Assembly: GCF_016859285.1 (NCBI RefSeq)
Contig: NC_053415.1
Span: 12,644,501 to 12,708,500 of the forward strand
From: Xiphias gladius
Lineage: Eukaryota > Chordata > Actinopteri > Istiophoriformes > Xiphiidae
DNA: 64,000 nucleotides
Direction: 5' to 3'
A program made the position numbers and the translations under genes. Below the pieces are notes generated by a model, which saw nothing but the letters and a program-made list of their open reading frames with translations, did no database searches and was not told the origin of the DNA. Below, one piece after another: positions 32,901 through 43,540 of the stretch. Position 1 is the stretch's first letter; every line of letters begins with the position of its first letter.

Positions 32901-35900
32901 CTGCATTTGAGGAATGTTAATACTGTTCCCCAAGGACTACTTGAACTCTGTTAGGTGCTTTATCTTCAGTAGGGAAGATGGTAGCATTGAATTTCTTGCT
33001 TCCATTGCTCAGTTTCCTAGGTGCAGACGTATAACTTGAACTGTGAAGCACTGATTTATGATGGAGGTGTTAATACAGCTTATTTATTAGGCGACTTTGT
33101 TGACTTTTCTCTCTCACTGATATCTGCTTTTCCTGATGATAAAGCTTGAAATATATTGTTTACTATTGTTGCAAATAACAACTGTTTTCATTATGACTAA
33201 TCTGCTGATTATTTTCTCAATAAATCTCTTAACTGTTTTGTCTGTAAAAATGTCACAGCATTAAAAATGCCCGTTATAAGAGCAAGGTGAGAACCAAAGG
33301 TGCTGTATTGAGAGTGCTCGTTCAATCCTATCAGTAGTCCACACCACTTAAAATTTTCAGTTTACTATCATGTATGACAAAAAAAAAACAAAACAGGAAA
33401 TCATCATATTTGAAAAAGGAGAATAAGGAAATGTTTGGCATGTTTACTTGAAAACTGACATGATAAATCAATTATCAAAATAGCTGCTGGTTAATTTTTT
33501 GTCAGTTGACTAAAAGATTTATCACCCTGTTTATTCAGCTCGATTGTTTACATGTTGCATCACTTTTTTAGACCTTTTCTGTGGTTTTATTTGAAAGCAG
33601 ACAGGTTTGTCTTGTACTGCAAAGCCACTGTAGCGCACCCACTCTTGGGATCATTGAAATGTTAGTGCATCCTTGTCCCTTTTTTCCTTCTACAATTTCA
33701 ATACATCTAATTTCAGAGTCCATCTCAGGTTTTGTAGAGTGTGTCTCATATGCTGTAGCAACTATTCTCAGCAGCAGCATTAATAGACTGCACTAACAGC
33801 GTATTTTCAGAGGAGCTTTGCTTGGCCTTCTGTCTATTGACAAGACCAGACAGTCTGTTCTCTAAATAGATATCTTGGATCAAATATACTCCCCCAATCG
33901 GGAGTTGCAATCACAGAGTAGAGTTTAGTCAAAGGCTGTTGTCCCATGAAAGGAAACTTGCCCTGTCTGGCTTGGCTATTGTCTGTTAGTCTTGAGCATT
34001 TGGCCAAGTCGACTGCAAAGCATGGGAGCTATAACTTAATGAGTTTAAGCCAGATTGACAGGCAAATGGAAAGCAAGTATTTCAATTGTAAGAAACATTT
34101 GGCCAACATTGGAAAATTTTCCCAAACCACATGATTGCTTGTTTATACAGTGGCATGAAAAAGTTTGGGCACCCCTGGTCAAAATGTCTGTTGCCGTTAA
34201 GCCAGTAAAAGATGAATAGATCTCCAAAAGGAATAAAGATGAAATATTCTTTCCAACATTTTAAGCAAGAAAAGTGCATTATTTTTGTTTTGTACAATTT
34301 TAGGGTGAACAACAGCAAGGAGGACCATTCAAAAGTTTGGGTACCCCAAGAGATTTGAGCTCTCAAATAACTTTTACCAAGGTCTAAGATCTTATTTAGC
34401 TTGTAAGGGCTATGGCTTGTTCATATTATCGTTAGGACAGGCCAAGTGATGCGAATTTCAAAGCTTTATAAAATACTCGACTCCTCAAACCTTGTCCCAA
34501 CAATCAGTAAAAAAAATAATTGACGCCCACAAAACAGGAGAAGGCTATAAGAAGATAGTAAAGCGTTTTTTTAGGTAGCCATTTCCTCAGTTCGTAATGT
34601 AATTAAGAAACGGCAGTTAATAGGTGGAGGTCAAGTTGAGGTCTGGAAGACCAAACTATCAGAGAGAACTGCTCATAGGATTACTAGAAAGAAAAATCAA
34701 AACCCACATTTGGCTGCAAAAGTATATTTAGCAGACTCTTGAGTGGTGGTGCATTGTTCTACTGGGCAGCAACACCTGCACAAATATGACCTTAATGGAA
34801 GAGAAAATTCAGCATCTGAAGTTTGCAAAGGAGCATTTAAACAAGCCTGATGCCTTTTGGAAAAAATTCCTGTGGACTCATGACTTTAAAATAGAACTTT
34901 TTGGTTGCAGTAAGCAAAGGTAGTTTGGAGAAAAAATGGTGCGGAATTTCATGAAAAGAGCACCTCTCCAACTGTCTCCAACATGGGGTGGCTTGATCAT
35001 GCTTTGGGCTTTTGTTGCAGTCAGTGGCACAGGGAACATTTCACTGGTAGAGGGAAGAACGGATTTGCTTTAATACCCGCATATTCTGGGAGCAAACATC
35101 ATACTGTCTGTAAAAAAGCTGAGGTTGAAAAGATGATGGCTTCTACAACAGGATAATAATCCCAAAAACACCTCAAAATCCACAATAGACTACCTCAAGA
35201 GGCACAAGCTAAAGGTTTTGCCATGACCCTCACAGTCACCCAAACTAAACATCATTGAAATTTTCTGTGGATAGATATCAATAGAGCAGTGCATGCAAGA
35301 CAGCCAAAGAATCTCACAGATCTGGAAGACCTTTGCAAGGAAAAATGGGCGAAAATCCCCCAAACAGGAACTGAAAGACTCTTAGCTCCTACAAAAAGTG
35401 TTTACAAGCTGTGATACTTGCCAAAGGATGTGTCCCTAAGTACTGACCATGCTGGGTGCCCAAACTTTTGATTTTTGTTAAGTAATATACCATACCTTTA
35501 ACTTAATACCATACCTTTAACTTAATACATTTTGGAAATCAGGTCATCTTTTACTTGCTGGGCTATTCACAGTAACAGAAATTTTGAGCAGGGGTGCCCA
35601 AAATTTTCCATGCCACTGTAAATAGAAACACTGTGGTAGTAGTTAGGATGAATTATTAGTGACAAGTGACAGTCAAACCAGCTGTCAGTCATAAAATAAT
35701 TCTCTGTTATGTTCATTACAAGTTTCAGAGATTAGTCTGGGGAGTTCTGTTTCACTCTGCATCTCTGACATTGGTATCATCTATGTATGTAGGCCTTCAG
35801 ACGCTGGCTCCCCTCGCTGAGTCCTGACAGGATCAATGTGGTGGTGAAGGCCAAGGACAATCTGCGGTCTGGTTTGGTCAACATCATCAGCTACGACCTG

Positions 35901-38900
35901 CTCAGCAGGATGGACAAACAGCAGCCAGGAAACCCTTTCAGTGTTCTCATCATGGTCAGCTGTGTGGTTGGACTGTGTACTATTTAGAAATGTTTCCTGA
36001 ATTCTTATTCTCTTCATTCAGTTGACTAAATGGTTGATATTAGAAATAATTTTGCCCTTTGAAGCAATTATGTTCTAAAAAGTGTGTTTTTGTCATTCTG
36101 TGCAGGATGAGTCCCATTTTCTGAAGAACATAAAGACTGCTCGTTGTAAAGCAGCATTGCCCCTGCTGAAGGTGCTTTTCTTTCTCTTCCCTTCCATCTA
36201 AATTTTTATTTGGATTCATAATTTTACAGCCTTACCCAAATAAGTAATATTTATACTTGTAAATGGCATTAACTGACTCCCAGCAGGATATCTAAAAAAT
36301 AACCAAGAGGTAAATCACAGAATACCTAGGTGAATAAGTTCACAGAAACAGATTCATTTGGTATTGAGGTGTAACTTTGATAAGGAAAAGTTGCCTGGAA
36401 AAATTTCCTTTACATTATGTCACAAATCAGATATCAGGGTGTTTCAGTTCTTGCAAGCAAAATTATTCAGATAATTCATTAAACTTTTCATAACAAGCTC
36501 CAGATTTAAATAAATTTGGGCCTATGAGTGACAGGCCTGGAGTACTGTATTGTGGTAGAAGAGTTAGAATAGTTCAGTGTTGGCAGAGGCACAGGGGGTG
36601 CACTCTGAAGTGTTTAGAATTTGAATTCAAACATTTAAAATCCTGTAAGACAGTTGTTGCATTATACATTTTTCTAGAGATGTATTAATACCATTTTATT
36701 TCCAGCAGATCTTTCTGAAATTTGTAGGCCCGCCACAGATGCAGATGGGATGCCGATCACTGTACTATTGCACAGTTATCTCTGTGTCGCTGTATCAAGA
36801 AAAACATCGTTTTGTATATGTTGTGTATTTGAATACTGGCTGGGTACAGCACCACAAACAAGCCAGAAGCCAAAACATTGCGGCATTTAGTCATGGTTTG
36901 GTTTAATTTCTCTGGGTTCGGTTTAGTTTCTTGCTCTGTCAGCTAGACTCTCTCAGCAGTGGTCTGATCAGAGTTGTTTTTCCATCCTCAGGCAGCAAAG
37001 AGAGTTATTCTTCTGTCTGGAACCCCTGCCATGTCTAGACCCTCTGAGCTCTACACCCAGATTCTGGCCGTCAGACCTGCACTCTTCCCTCGCTTCCACG
37101 AGTTCGGGATCCGGTACTGCGATGCCAAACAGGTACCTTAAGTCTGAAGAGTACTCACTTGTTCCAAGTATGACGCTTAATGCCGTTGAGCTGTAATTGG
37201 CTGTAATTCCAGGACACCTCCGAGAACAGAGAAGACTTCAGATGAGGGATTAGCAAATATTTATTTACGTGCCTTGCTTACATTGTATAGTCTGCATTTC
37301 CTTGAAGGTAATATGTGCACCGGGTGCACCAGGTTGGGAAAAAAATTGACGTCTGCTGACAAGTACAGAACAATAGGATTATAAAGGTAAATTAGTGAAC
37401 TTTAAAGCCGGTGTATGTCAGTGAACATTGAATACATTAAAACTCATTTTAAACTGGGTTTTTAGGTGTCACAATAATACTGGATAAATTTATCCTCTTA
37501 TTTATTTATTCATTCATTCCTTCATTCTCCACAGTTGCCACTTACATCTTATTAAAGGTATTATACTGTATGTAACATTCAGAAAACCTTCATTATTAAT
37601 CACACAGGTAGCCGGTAAGTGAGCTGCAGTCAGAATCCTGTTGGTCGCGCTCGCACCCCCATAGGTAGGCACGAGCAAGCATCCTGGGCATCGGCCAAAA
37701 CAGTGACATGATTTACACGAGATTGACATCAGCGAACGCCATTCCAAGTTAACGTTTGCTATTGCTGCGCGCCGTAGGGTTTGGAAGAGAGGAGCGAGCA
37801 TAAATGTCGCATCCTTTGGATTTTTTTGGAAAATTCTTCCCGAGTCATTTTACATAGAAATCAGTCAACAGGCTGTTATAAGCGACAGAGAAAGTTGGGG
37901 AAGGTCTAATTGTTTAAGTTGCTTTACAATCTGTTCACACATTGGCAATAAAAAGGCTATTAATACATGTAAATTGCTTCACATTCTTACACATGGTACC
38001 TTTTAATTGATTTTAGCGAGCTCAACAGTGAACATGCTACATGATTTATAGGTCAGTTACGTCCTAAATTTGGCCATGATGAGTAATTTTGAAGATTGTG
38101 GAGATTTTGCATTGCTCTGTAAAAAATCTTATCACAGAACGTGTTTAATTTCTGTGTCTAAAATCTGGGCTTCTCAGTCTCTATCCCTAGTCTCTAGTGG
38201 GTCTTTTATGAAAACAAAATCCAGTATAAGATAAAAAGAACCTTCATGTATATTAAACTTTTACTAAATATAACACTTCCAGCTTCAGTGGCCTAGCTAC
38301 CTGCCATGTCAACTTTACCTCCGGTCTCTCCATTACGCATTCCCACTGTTATCAGTTATTTTCTTAATACCTTTCTTCTGCATCTTTCTCCTTCCAATCT
38401 CCTCTAGATGACTTGGGGCTGGGACTACTCAGGCTCTTCTAATCTTGGGGAGTTGAAGCTGTTGCTGGAGGAATGTCTAATGTTGCGCCGTCTCAAGTCT
38501 GACGTCTTGTCCCAGCTTCCTGCTAAACAGCGGAAGGTTGTCACGGTGACTATAGATGGAATCAACACCCGCACAAAAGCCGCTCTGTCAGCTGCTGCCA
38601 AGAAGTTGGCCAAGGGACACCGCAATGTAAGAAAAACTGGAAACATTCGTGAAATGAAGTTTTTGAAAAATGAATATTCACAAAAACCTAAACAGACCCA
38701 CTCTCTGTGGGTATTTACAATGTTGCAGTTGTAGGAACTGATGTAAAAAAAAGTCCTAGTTTTTCTAAATATTTCACCATAAAATGGTGAAATTTGAAGA
38801 AATCGCACATTTGAAGAAGTAAAATAGATAAAAGATGCAGCCGATTGCATCAAAGTTTTTCAGAAAAGCTAATTTCAATTCTGTTGCAATAGTTAGAGAA

Positions 38901-41900
38901 AACAGTAAGATCCTGTTTCACTGAGAGATGTCATAAATGTTTTTTTATAAGCCATCTCTACCAAATAATTGTTAAACACCAGAATTGGCTCAAAATGGCA
39001 CATTCTTACTTTTGAGTTATTTAACACCCAAACTTACTGATAAAATGTATTCAAAAGACAAACTTGAGATGACTAACAAATCAGACTTGGTCCATAAAAA
39101 CACAGCAACATAGTACCTGTTCATAGTACATTATAGGCCATAGTACGTAGATACCTAGTGAGAGGGGATCTCTATGTGAAATCACAGAAGATTTCAAAGA
39201 CTCATGCATTGATATTTCAGATCAATTACATGTATGCAAAATACTATCATACTGATATAGTGTTTTAAATGAATTCAATAGCTTTCAGGTGTATCACTTA
39301 ATCTAAGTATATATCCCTCAACATTACATAAGTTCTCCTATTTCCTGCAAATAAAATACAATAGTATTTTCTACTTCAAATAGAGTCTTTGTGATTAAAA
39401 AGGCATCACAGTTAAGAAAAGGTTGAGGAACCCTTGTTGAGCCGAAGGAGGTCAGATGTATTGGTTCAGTCCTTTTTCAAGAGACTCCTTTCAGGCTTCA
39501 AACTCACTAAAGTGCTTTAACACTGACCAAGAATACTCCAGTGCGCCTTATTGTGATTTATGTTTATACACTCCGATGGGAATGAGTTGCTGAGCTTGAA
39601 TGTGCATAATCACGCTGCTCCTCAGAGTAATGGCAGTCTTATCAAATCATCAAACAGATCTCCTGTCAGTCTCTGTCAGATCTTATGTCATTCCTTATCT
39701 CTTTTCAGAAAACAGAAGAGAAGGAAGCCCTCCTCATCTTTTATAACCACACAGCTGAGGCCAAGCTACAAGCTATCACGTAAGTACAGACCCCTTAATG
39801 GTGGGGATCAGTTAAGTCGAAGCATCTTAGATTTGGTGAGTAGTGAGATTAAAATGTAATATGACTCAGAATCTTTTGTCAGGCCATTTTCATTGAATTG
39901 GAATCGAGATAATGTGAAGAGTTCACGTAAAGACTGAAAATTGTAATGTGCTACTATGAAATAGTGTAGAGCTGGATTGTTTCTGTCACTGCCAGTGAGT
40001 ACATCACAGACATGCTGGAGTGTGGGAGGGAGAAGTTTCTAGTGTTCGCCCATCATAAGCTAGTTCTGGATCATATCACCACCGAACTGGGGAAAAAGGT
40101 GAGTAAGACATACAGATGTTACACTTTACAAATGACTACATATGCAAAGGAATACAATTCTGACACAAAACAGTTCATATCAACATTTGCCTGTAACTCA
40201 GATGAGATCTTTTGTGCGAAGTCAGCTCCATCAGTAGCTGATGGGAACAAGTGTGTGCAAGTCTGAGCACATTTGAGTAGCAGTAATACGATTAACCATT
40301 ATTCTAAGTTTTGTGAGGGTAGGGTTGTTAAATTAGTTTGTTGATTTGCACTGGCCACCGCTTAAAACCGTTCGGCTGGGTAGGTATTTTAAGGGATATT
40401 TTTTGGCTAGTTGTGTTGGAAATGGCTGAAGAAATTAAATTGTCCCTTCATTTCCTCAACAGAATGTCTGTTTCATCCGTATTGACGGGACCACCCCATC
40501 AGCTGAGCGACAGCAGCTGTGTGAGAAGTTTCAGTACTCGACCAAGACCTGTGTGGCTGTACTGTCCATCACTGCAGCTAACATGGGTCTGACCCTGCAC
40601 TCTGCAGACCTGGTGATCTTTGCTGAGCTGTTCTGGAACCCCGGCGTAAGCAATGACAAGATATCATGACAAAATACTGCATGTTCATTGTAACCATTTC
40701 ATTAGGAACACAATTTATTACTATTTAGGACTCAGTTTGGAATCCAGCCCAACCCATCTCTTTTAGCCCCTTTTGGTTTTAAGGTCTATATATTTAAAAT
40801 AAGGTCGAGTCAGACACTCTTCATTTGAACCTCGTAGGAAGCTCTGGTAAACATGTTTTAAGCTACCAGCCACTGTCAAATGACAGACAGAGAACATTAC
40901 AGAGTGGCTGGTGAGGAAAGTAAAACATTTAGCAGCTAAAGACACAAGTACTTTTCTCTGGAGTTGAATGAGACATAAACTAAACTTAAATAAAAGTGAA
41001 GAGGACTTATGTTCTTCAGGTGGCCCCAAACGTAATTCCAGATGAATTCTACTGTTGTTCTGTGTCTTCTGGTTACACAAGTTAGTAATGTTTTGCCAGC
41101 ATGTTAGCCATTATATCTTTAAAACCCAGTAATATGATGTATTATTGTATCTTTCCATTTATTTTGATGTTTTTCTGCCATCTTAAGGCTTTAAAAATCA
41201 ACACAGAGGCTGCGTATCTGCAGCTTCTGTCCTGTGTGACATTGTTTGGCAGTAAAATGTGGGAAACTCTGTATTCCTGCTAGAAGGGAGAAAGAGAGGG
41301 AACCAAGGAGGATAGTACCATCCTTATGTCATATTCAGTACGTACTGTAAAATGGAACAGAATTTCACTGTTTTCGGCGGCCATTTTCCTTTTAAGCATT
41401 ATAGGGACTCTCCCCACAACATCACCCAGAAACAGCCATTTCACATGGGAAAATAAGTCCACATCTGTCTGTCAGGGGAGGTTGTCCACACCTCTACGCT
41501 CTCTCCAGGCCAAAAGTGGAGTCAGTATTGATATGCAGTTGTGGCATGTATCAAAATACAGGCAACCTGGGCGTTCTAAAACTGAGGAGTAATAGGGGAC
41601 ATATTCAGAAGTTAAGAAGAATCTTAATGGTGTGTTAATTTCAACTGTCAGCACCTGAATTATAAGCCTGAATAATGACTTTTAATTTTATTGACATTTT
41701 TCTCGAGCAGTCGTCGACCTTTAGGGGGTCACTGCAGCTGAATGAAGGCAGGTAACATTTGGTGATAACAAAAAACCTCAAATGTTCATTTTTTGCATTG
41801 CTTTAACGATTTTTTTTTTTCCCCTGCAGGTTCTCATTCAGGCAGAGGATAGGGTGCACCGTATTGGACAAACCAGCAATGTTAACATTCACTACCTGGT

Positions 41901-42611
41901 TGCCAGGGGAACAGCTGATGATCACCTGTGGTATGTCTCAATCCCGACATGACCCAGATACAGGGATTATCACAGGGAGTATTCAAACTGTTTCCTCCCA
42001 TATTCATCAATCTTCCGCTATTGCTGGCCACTGAGCCAAAACTGAAAAAGAAGGGGGTCAAGTTAATTTGGGCTGACGCAATGTAATTCACTAATTAAAT
42101 TGTGTCTGCTGTCTTATAATAATTGATTTATGTATTGATCCAGGCCAATGATCCAGGATAAAATGAATGTCTTGGAACAAGTGGGTCTGTCTGAGTCAAA
42201 CCTCTCAGACAATGCAGTGAATGCCAGCTTCCACTCTAAGGTACATTATGCATATGTACATAAATAAATGATATATAATGCTGTTAAATAGCGTTTACAC
42301 ATGTACATGGAAGAAATACATTTACATGAGACTACCCAGGACAACAGAGTTTACATAGCTCAACCAAACGTATGTCTGCAGATTCAGTCTTAAGCTGATT
42401 ATTTGGATTTGTTCAGGACCCTAACCAGAGGAGCATCATGGAGATGTTCCAGAGATCTTTCACAGCGGATGACAACATAGATGAAGCCATATTACTGGAG
42501 GCCGCAAACGACTGGGAGGACACTCCACCTGAAAACAGTTCTGGTCAGCACCACGGCATGGTCGGACGGAGCCCCAGCAGAAAGAGCATCAAAGACTATT
42601 TCAGCAGATGA
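29975..42611 (+). CDS. smarcal1: SMARCAL1/HARP annealing helicase
   Basis: SMARCAL1 is the ATP-dependent annealing helicase that rewinds RPA-coated DNA and remodels stalled replication forks in the nucleus. Seventeen coding exons join in phase: 29975-30334, 30421-30775, 31381-31431, 31566-31826, 31950-32000, 32099-32282, 32530-32680, 35793-35954, 36106-36171, 36992-37132, 38408-38626, 39709-39779, 39996-40098, 40463-40645, 41830-41930, 42144-42240, 42417-42611, giving 916 residues (954 in human). Residues 4-28 are the RPA-binding helix ([20 protein letters not shown]). HARP domains lie at about 203-258 and 307-360. SNF2 motor motifs: Walker A DDMGLGKT (434-441), DESH (526-529), SGTPAMSRP (556-564), [11 protein letters not shown], and motif [13 protein letters not shown] (790-800). 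All catalytic residues look intact. The N-terminal linker is Ser/Gln-rich and poorly conserved. The last residues, KSIKDYFSR, resemble a PCNA-interacting peptide. The ATG chosen opens the RPA motif as in other vertebrates. Confidence 0.95.
33180..33480. repeat. Common teleost AATCAGCTGATTA-type repeat, diverged
   Basis: It has the pattern actaatctgctgattatttt, then a tgtctgtaaaaatgtcaca block and a ggaaatcatcat end. Similar pieces occur at about 49725-49975, 58940-59165 and 60985-61165 in this window. I cannot give a formal family name. Confidence 0.45.
34148..35618. mobile_element. Tc1/mariner-like transposon, inactive
   Basis: Both ends are intact: the first 45 nt and the reverse complement of the last 45 nt differ at only 4 positions, both starting CAGTGGCATG and containing TTTGGGCACCCCTG. 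A TA dinucleotide flanks each side (34146-34147, 35619-35620), the usual Tc1/mariner target duplication. The 1471-bp interior still resembles a transposase (for example the region at 34860-35050, matching DNA-binding and catalytic-core segments), but stops and frameshifts break it everywhere. It sits in smarcal1 intron 7, away from the splice sites. Confidence 0.85.
35465..35530 (+). repeat. Short tandem duplication inside the Tc1-like element
   Basis: The 19-mer ataccatacctttaactta occurs twice in direct succession at about 35488-35525, close to the 3' end of the transposon. It is probably a local replication slippage event. Confidence 0.6.
37133..38407. other. smarcal1 intron 10
   Basis: A 1.3-kb intron. 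A GC-richer patch at about 37600-37800 has a 95-codon minus-strand open frame with no domain I can name. It may be an old repeat; nothing supports a gene. Confidence 0.5.
38627..39708. other. smarcal1 intron 11
   Basis: Non-coding and AT-rich. The upstream exon reads on into it for some 36 codons as an open frame before a stop, but a clean AAT|GTAAG donor at 38626 and the correct continuation at 39709 show where the coding sequence really ends. Confidence 0.7.
40646..41829. other. smarcal1 intron 14
   Basis: A 1.2-kb intron between the exons carrying helicase motifs V and VI. Nothing else is recognised; the acceptor at 41829 follows a T/C-rich tract of about 20 nt. Confidence 0.7.
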
Positions 42612-42778
42612 CTTGGAAAATTTTACTTTGGCAAATTATTTTAACATCATTTTGTTTTTCTTATTGGAAGAAATCCTATTTCAAACTTTTCAGCCTATCA
42701 TGACTGATGTGAACTTGTTCTGTTTTTTAAAGATTGACAAATGCTTTAAATGTTTGAGTTTTTTTGCTAATAGGGGAA

Positions 42779-42784
42779 AATAAA
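42779..42784 (+). terminator. smarcal1 polyadenylation signal (AATAAA)
   Basis: A canonical AATAAA, overlapping a second AATAAA, about 170 nt after the stop codon, implying a short 3' UTR. The convergent nme8 signal lies about 370 nt further right. Confidence 0.65.
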
Positions 42785-43540
42785 TAAATGTGACTCAAGG
42801 CTGTTTTTAAGAATCCTTCTGAAACTTGAACCTGACTGCTCACTGTGATGACTGGATGTCATTTTTCAAGTTTGCTAAATCCGTTACCCCGGTTTTACCT
42901 GTAAAAAGACAAAAAGAAAACAGTTTCTTAGTTTAATTCATAAATCCCTGTTAAATTGATCCCCCAGGAGCCAGCTAATAATGCCAAGAACATTGTGGTG
43001 AAGCTTTTATAAGCTTTCTTATAAGCATTCTCAGACAGACACACTGTCATTATTATGCTAACAGGGAAAATATCCAAGAATACTTGAGCGTAACCGCTCT
43101 TACACACACACACATTGTCACAACATGGTAGTAGTTAAATTTGATATCAACAATTTATTGTAGGCATGCCAAGATAGACTGAAAACACAGTGACACTTTG
43201 GTCTCTGGTTTCAGCAAAGTCTTCTCTGAACACAGAAATTATCAGCTGTTTTGTGGTGACTGTATGATCCCGTTCTTAGTCATGTACCCTGCACCTGCTG
43301 TTGCGAGTCGAGCAAAGCCTTTATAGCATTAACTACCGTCAGCAGTATTAAGAGAACTCAACCCCCCGTCTACAGGTACACCTTTTCACTGGCTGAGGAT
43401 TATATGGTCTCAAAATACCACCAATAAAAGGTGGAAATGTCAGATAGTCTTATTTCACGATGCATAGAATTACATTGTTTTGTACCCGTAAGGTTGCACG
43501 AAAAGCTAATAATAAAAGAGAAGATACAAGGTGTGCTGAT
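42785..43540. other. Tail-to-tail spacer between smarcal1 and nme8, including nme8 3' UTR
   Basis: Holds the ends of two convergent transcripts. AT-rich, with a short (CA)n at about 43100-43112. No gene in between. Confidence 0.65.
43154..43159 (-). terminator. Candidate nme8 polyadenylation signal
   Basis: TTTATT on the plus strand, that is AATAAA in the nme8 direction, about 380 nt beyond the nme8 stop codon. It is the best-placed canonical hexamer. Confidence 0.45.

Larger units (their letters stand above)
32681..35792. other. smarcal1 intron 7
   Basis: The largest smarcal1 intron (3.1 kb) separates the Walker A exon from the next motor exon. It carries a diverged fish repeat at about 33180-33480 and the Tc1-like insertion at 34148-35618. 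Open frames inside it have no conserved protein content. Confidence 0.75.

Noticed and set aside
38425..38853. Minus-strand 142-codon ORF
   Set aside because: It is antisense to smarcal1 exon 11 and runs into the intron; no domain.
29975..42611. Initial idea that the SNF2 gene was zranb3
   Set aside because: Two HARP domains, the N-terminal RPA-binding helix and absence of NZF and HNH parts identify smarcal1; the neighbouring marchf4 supports this.
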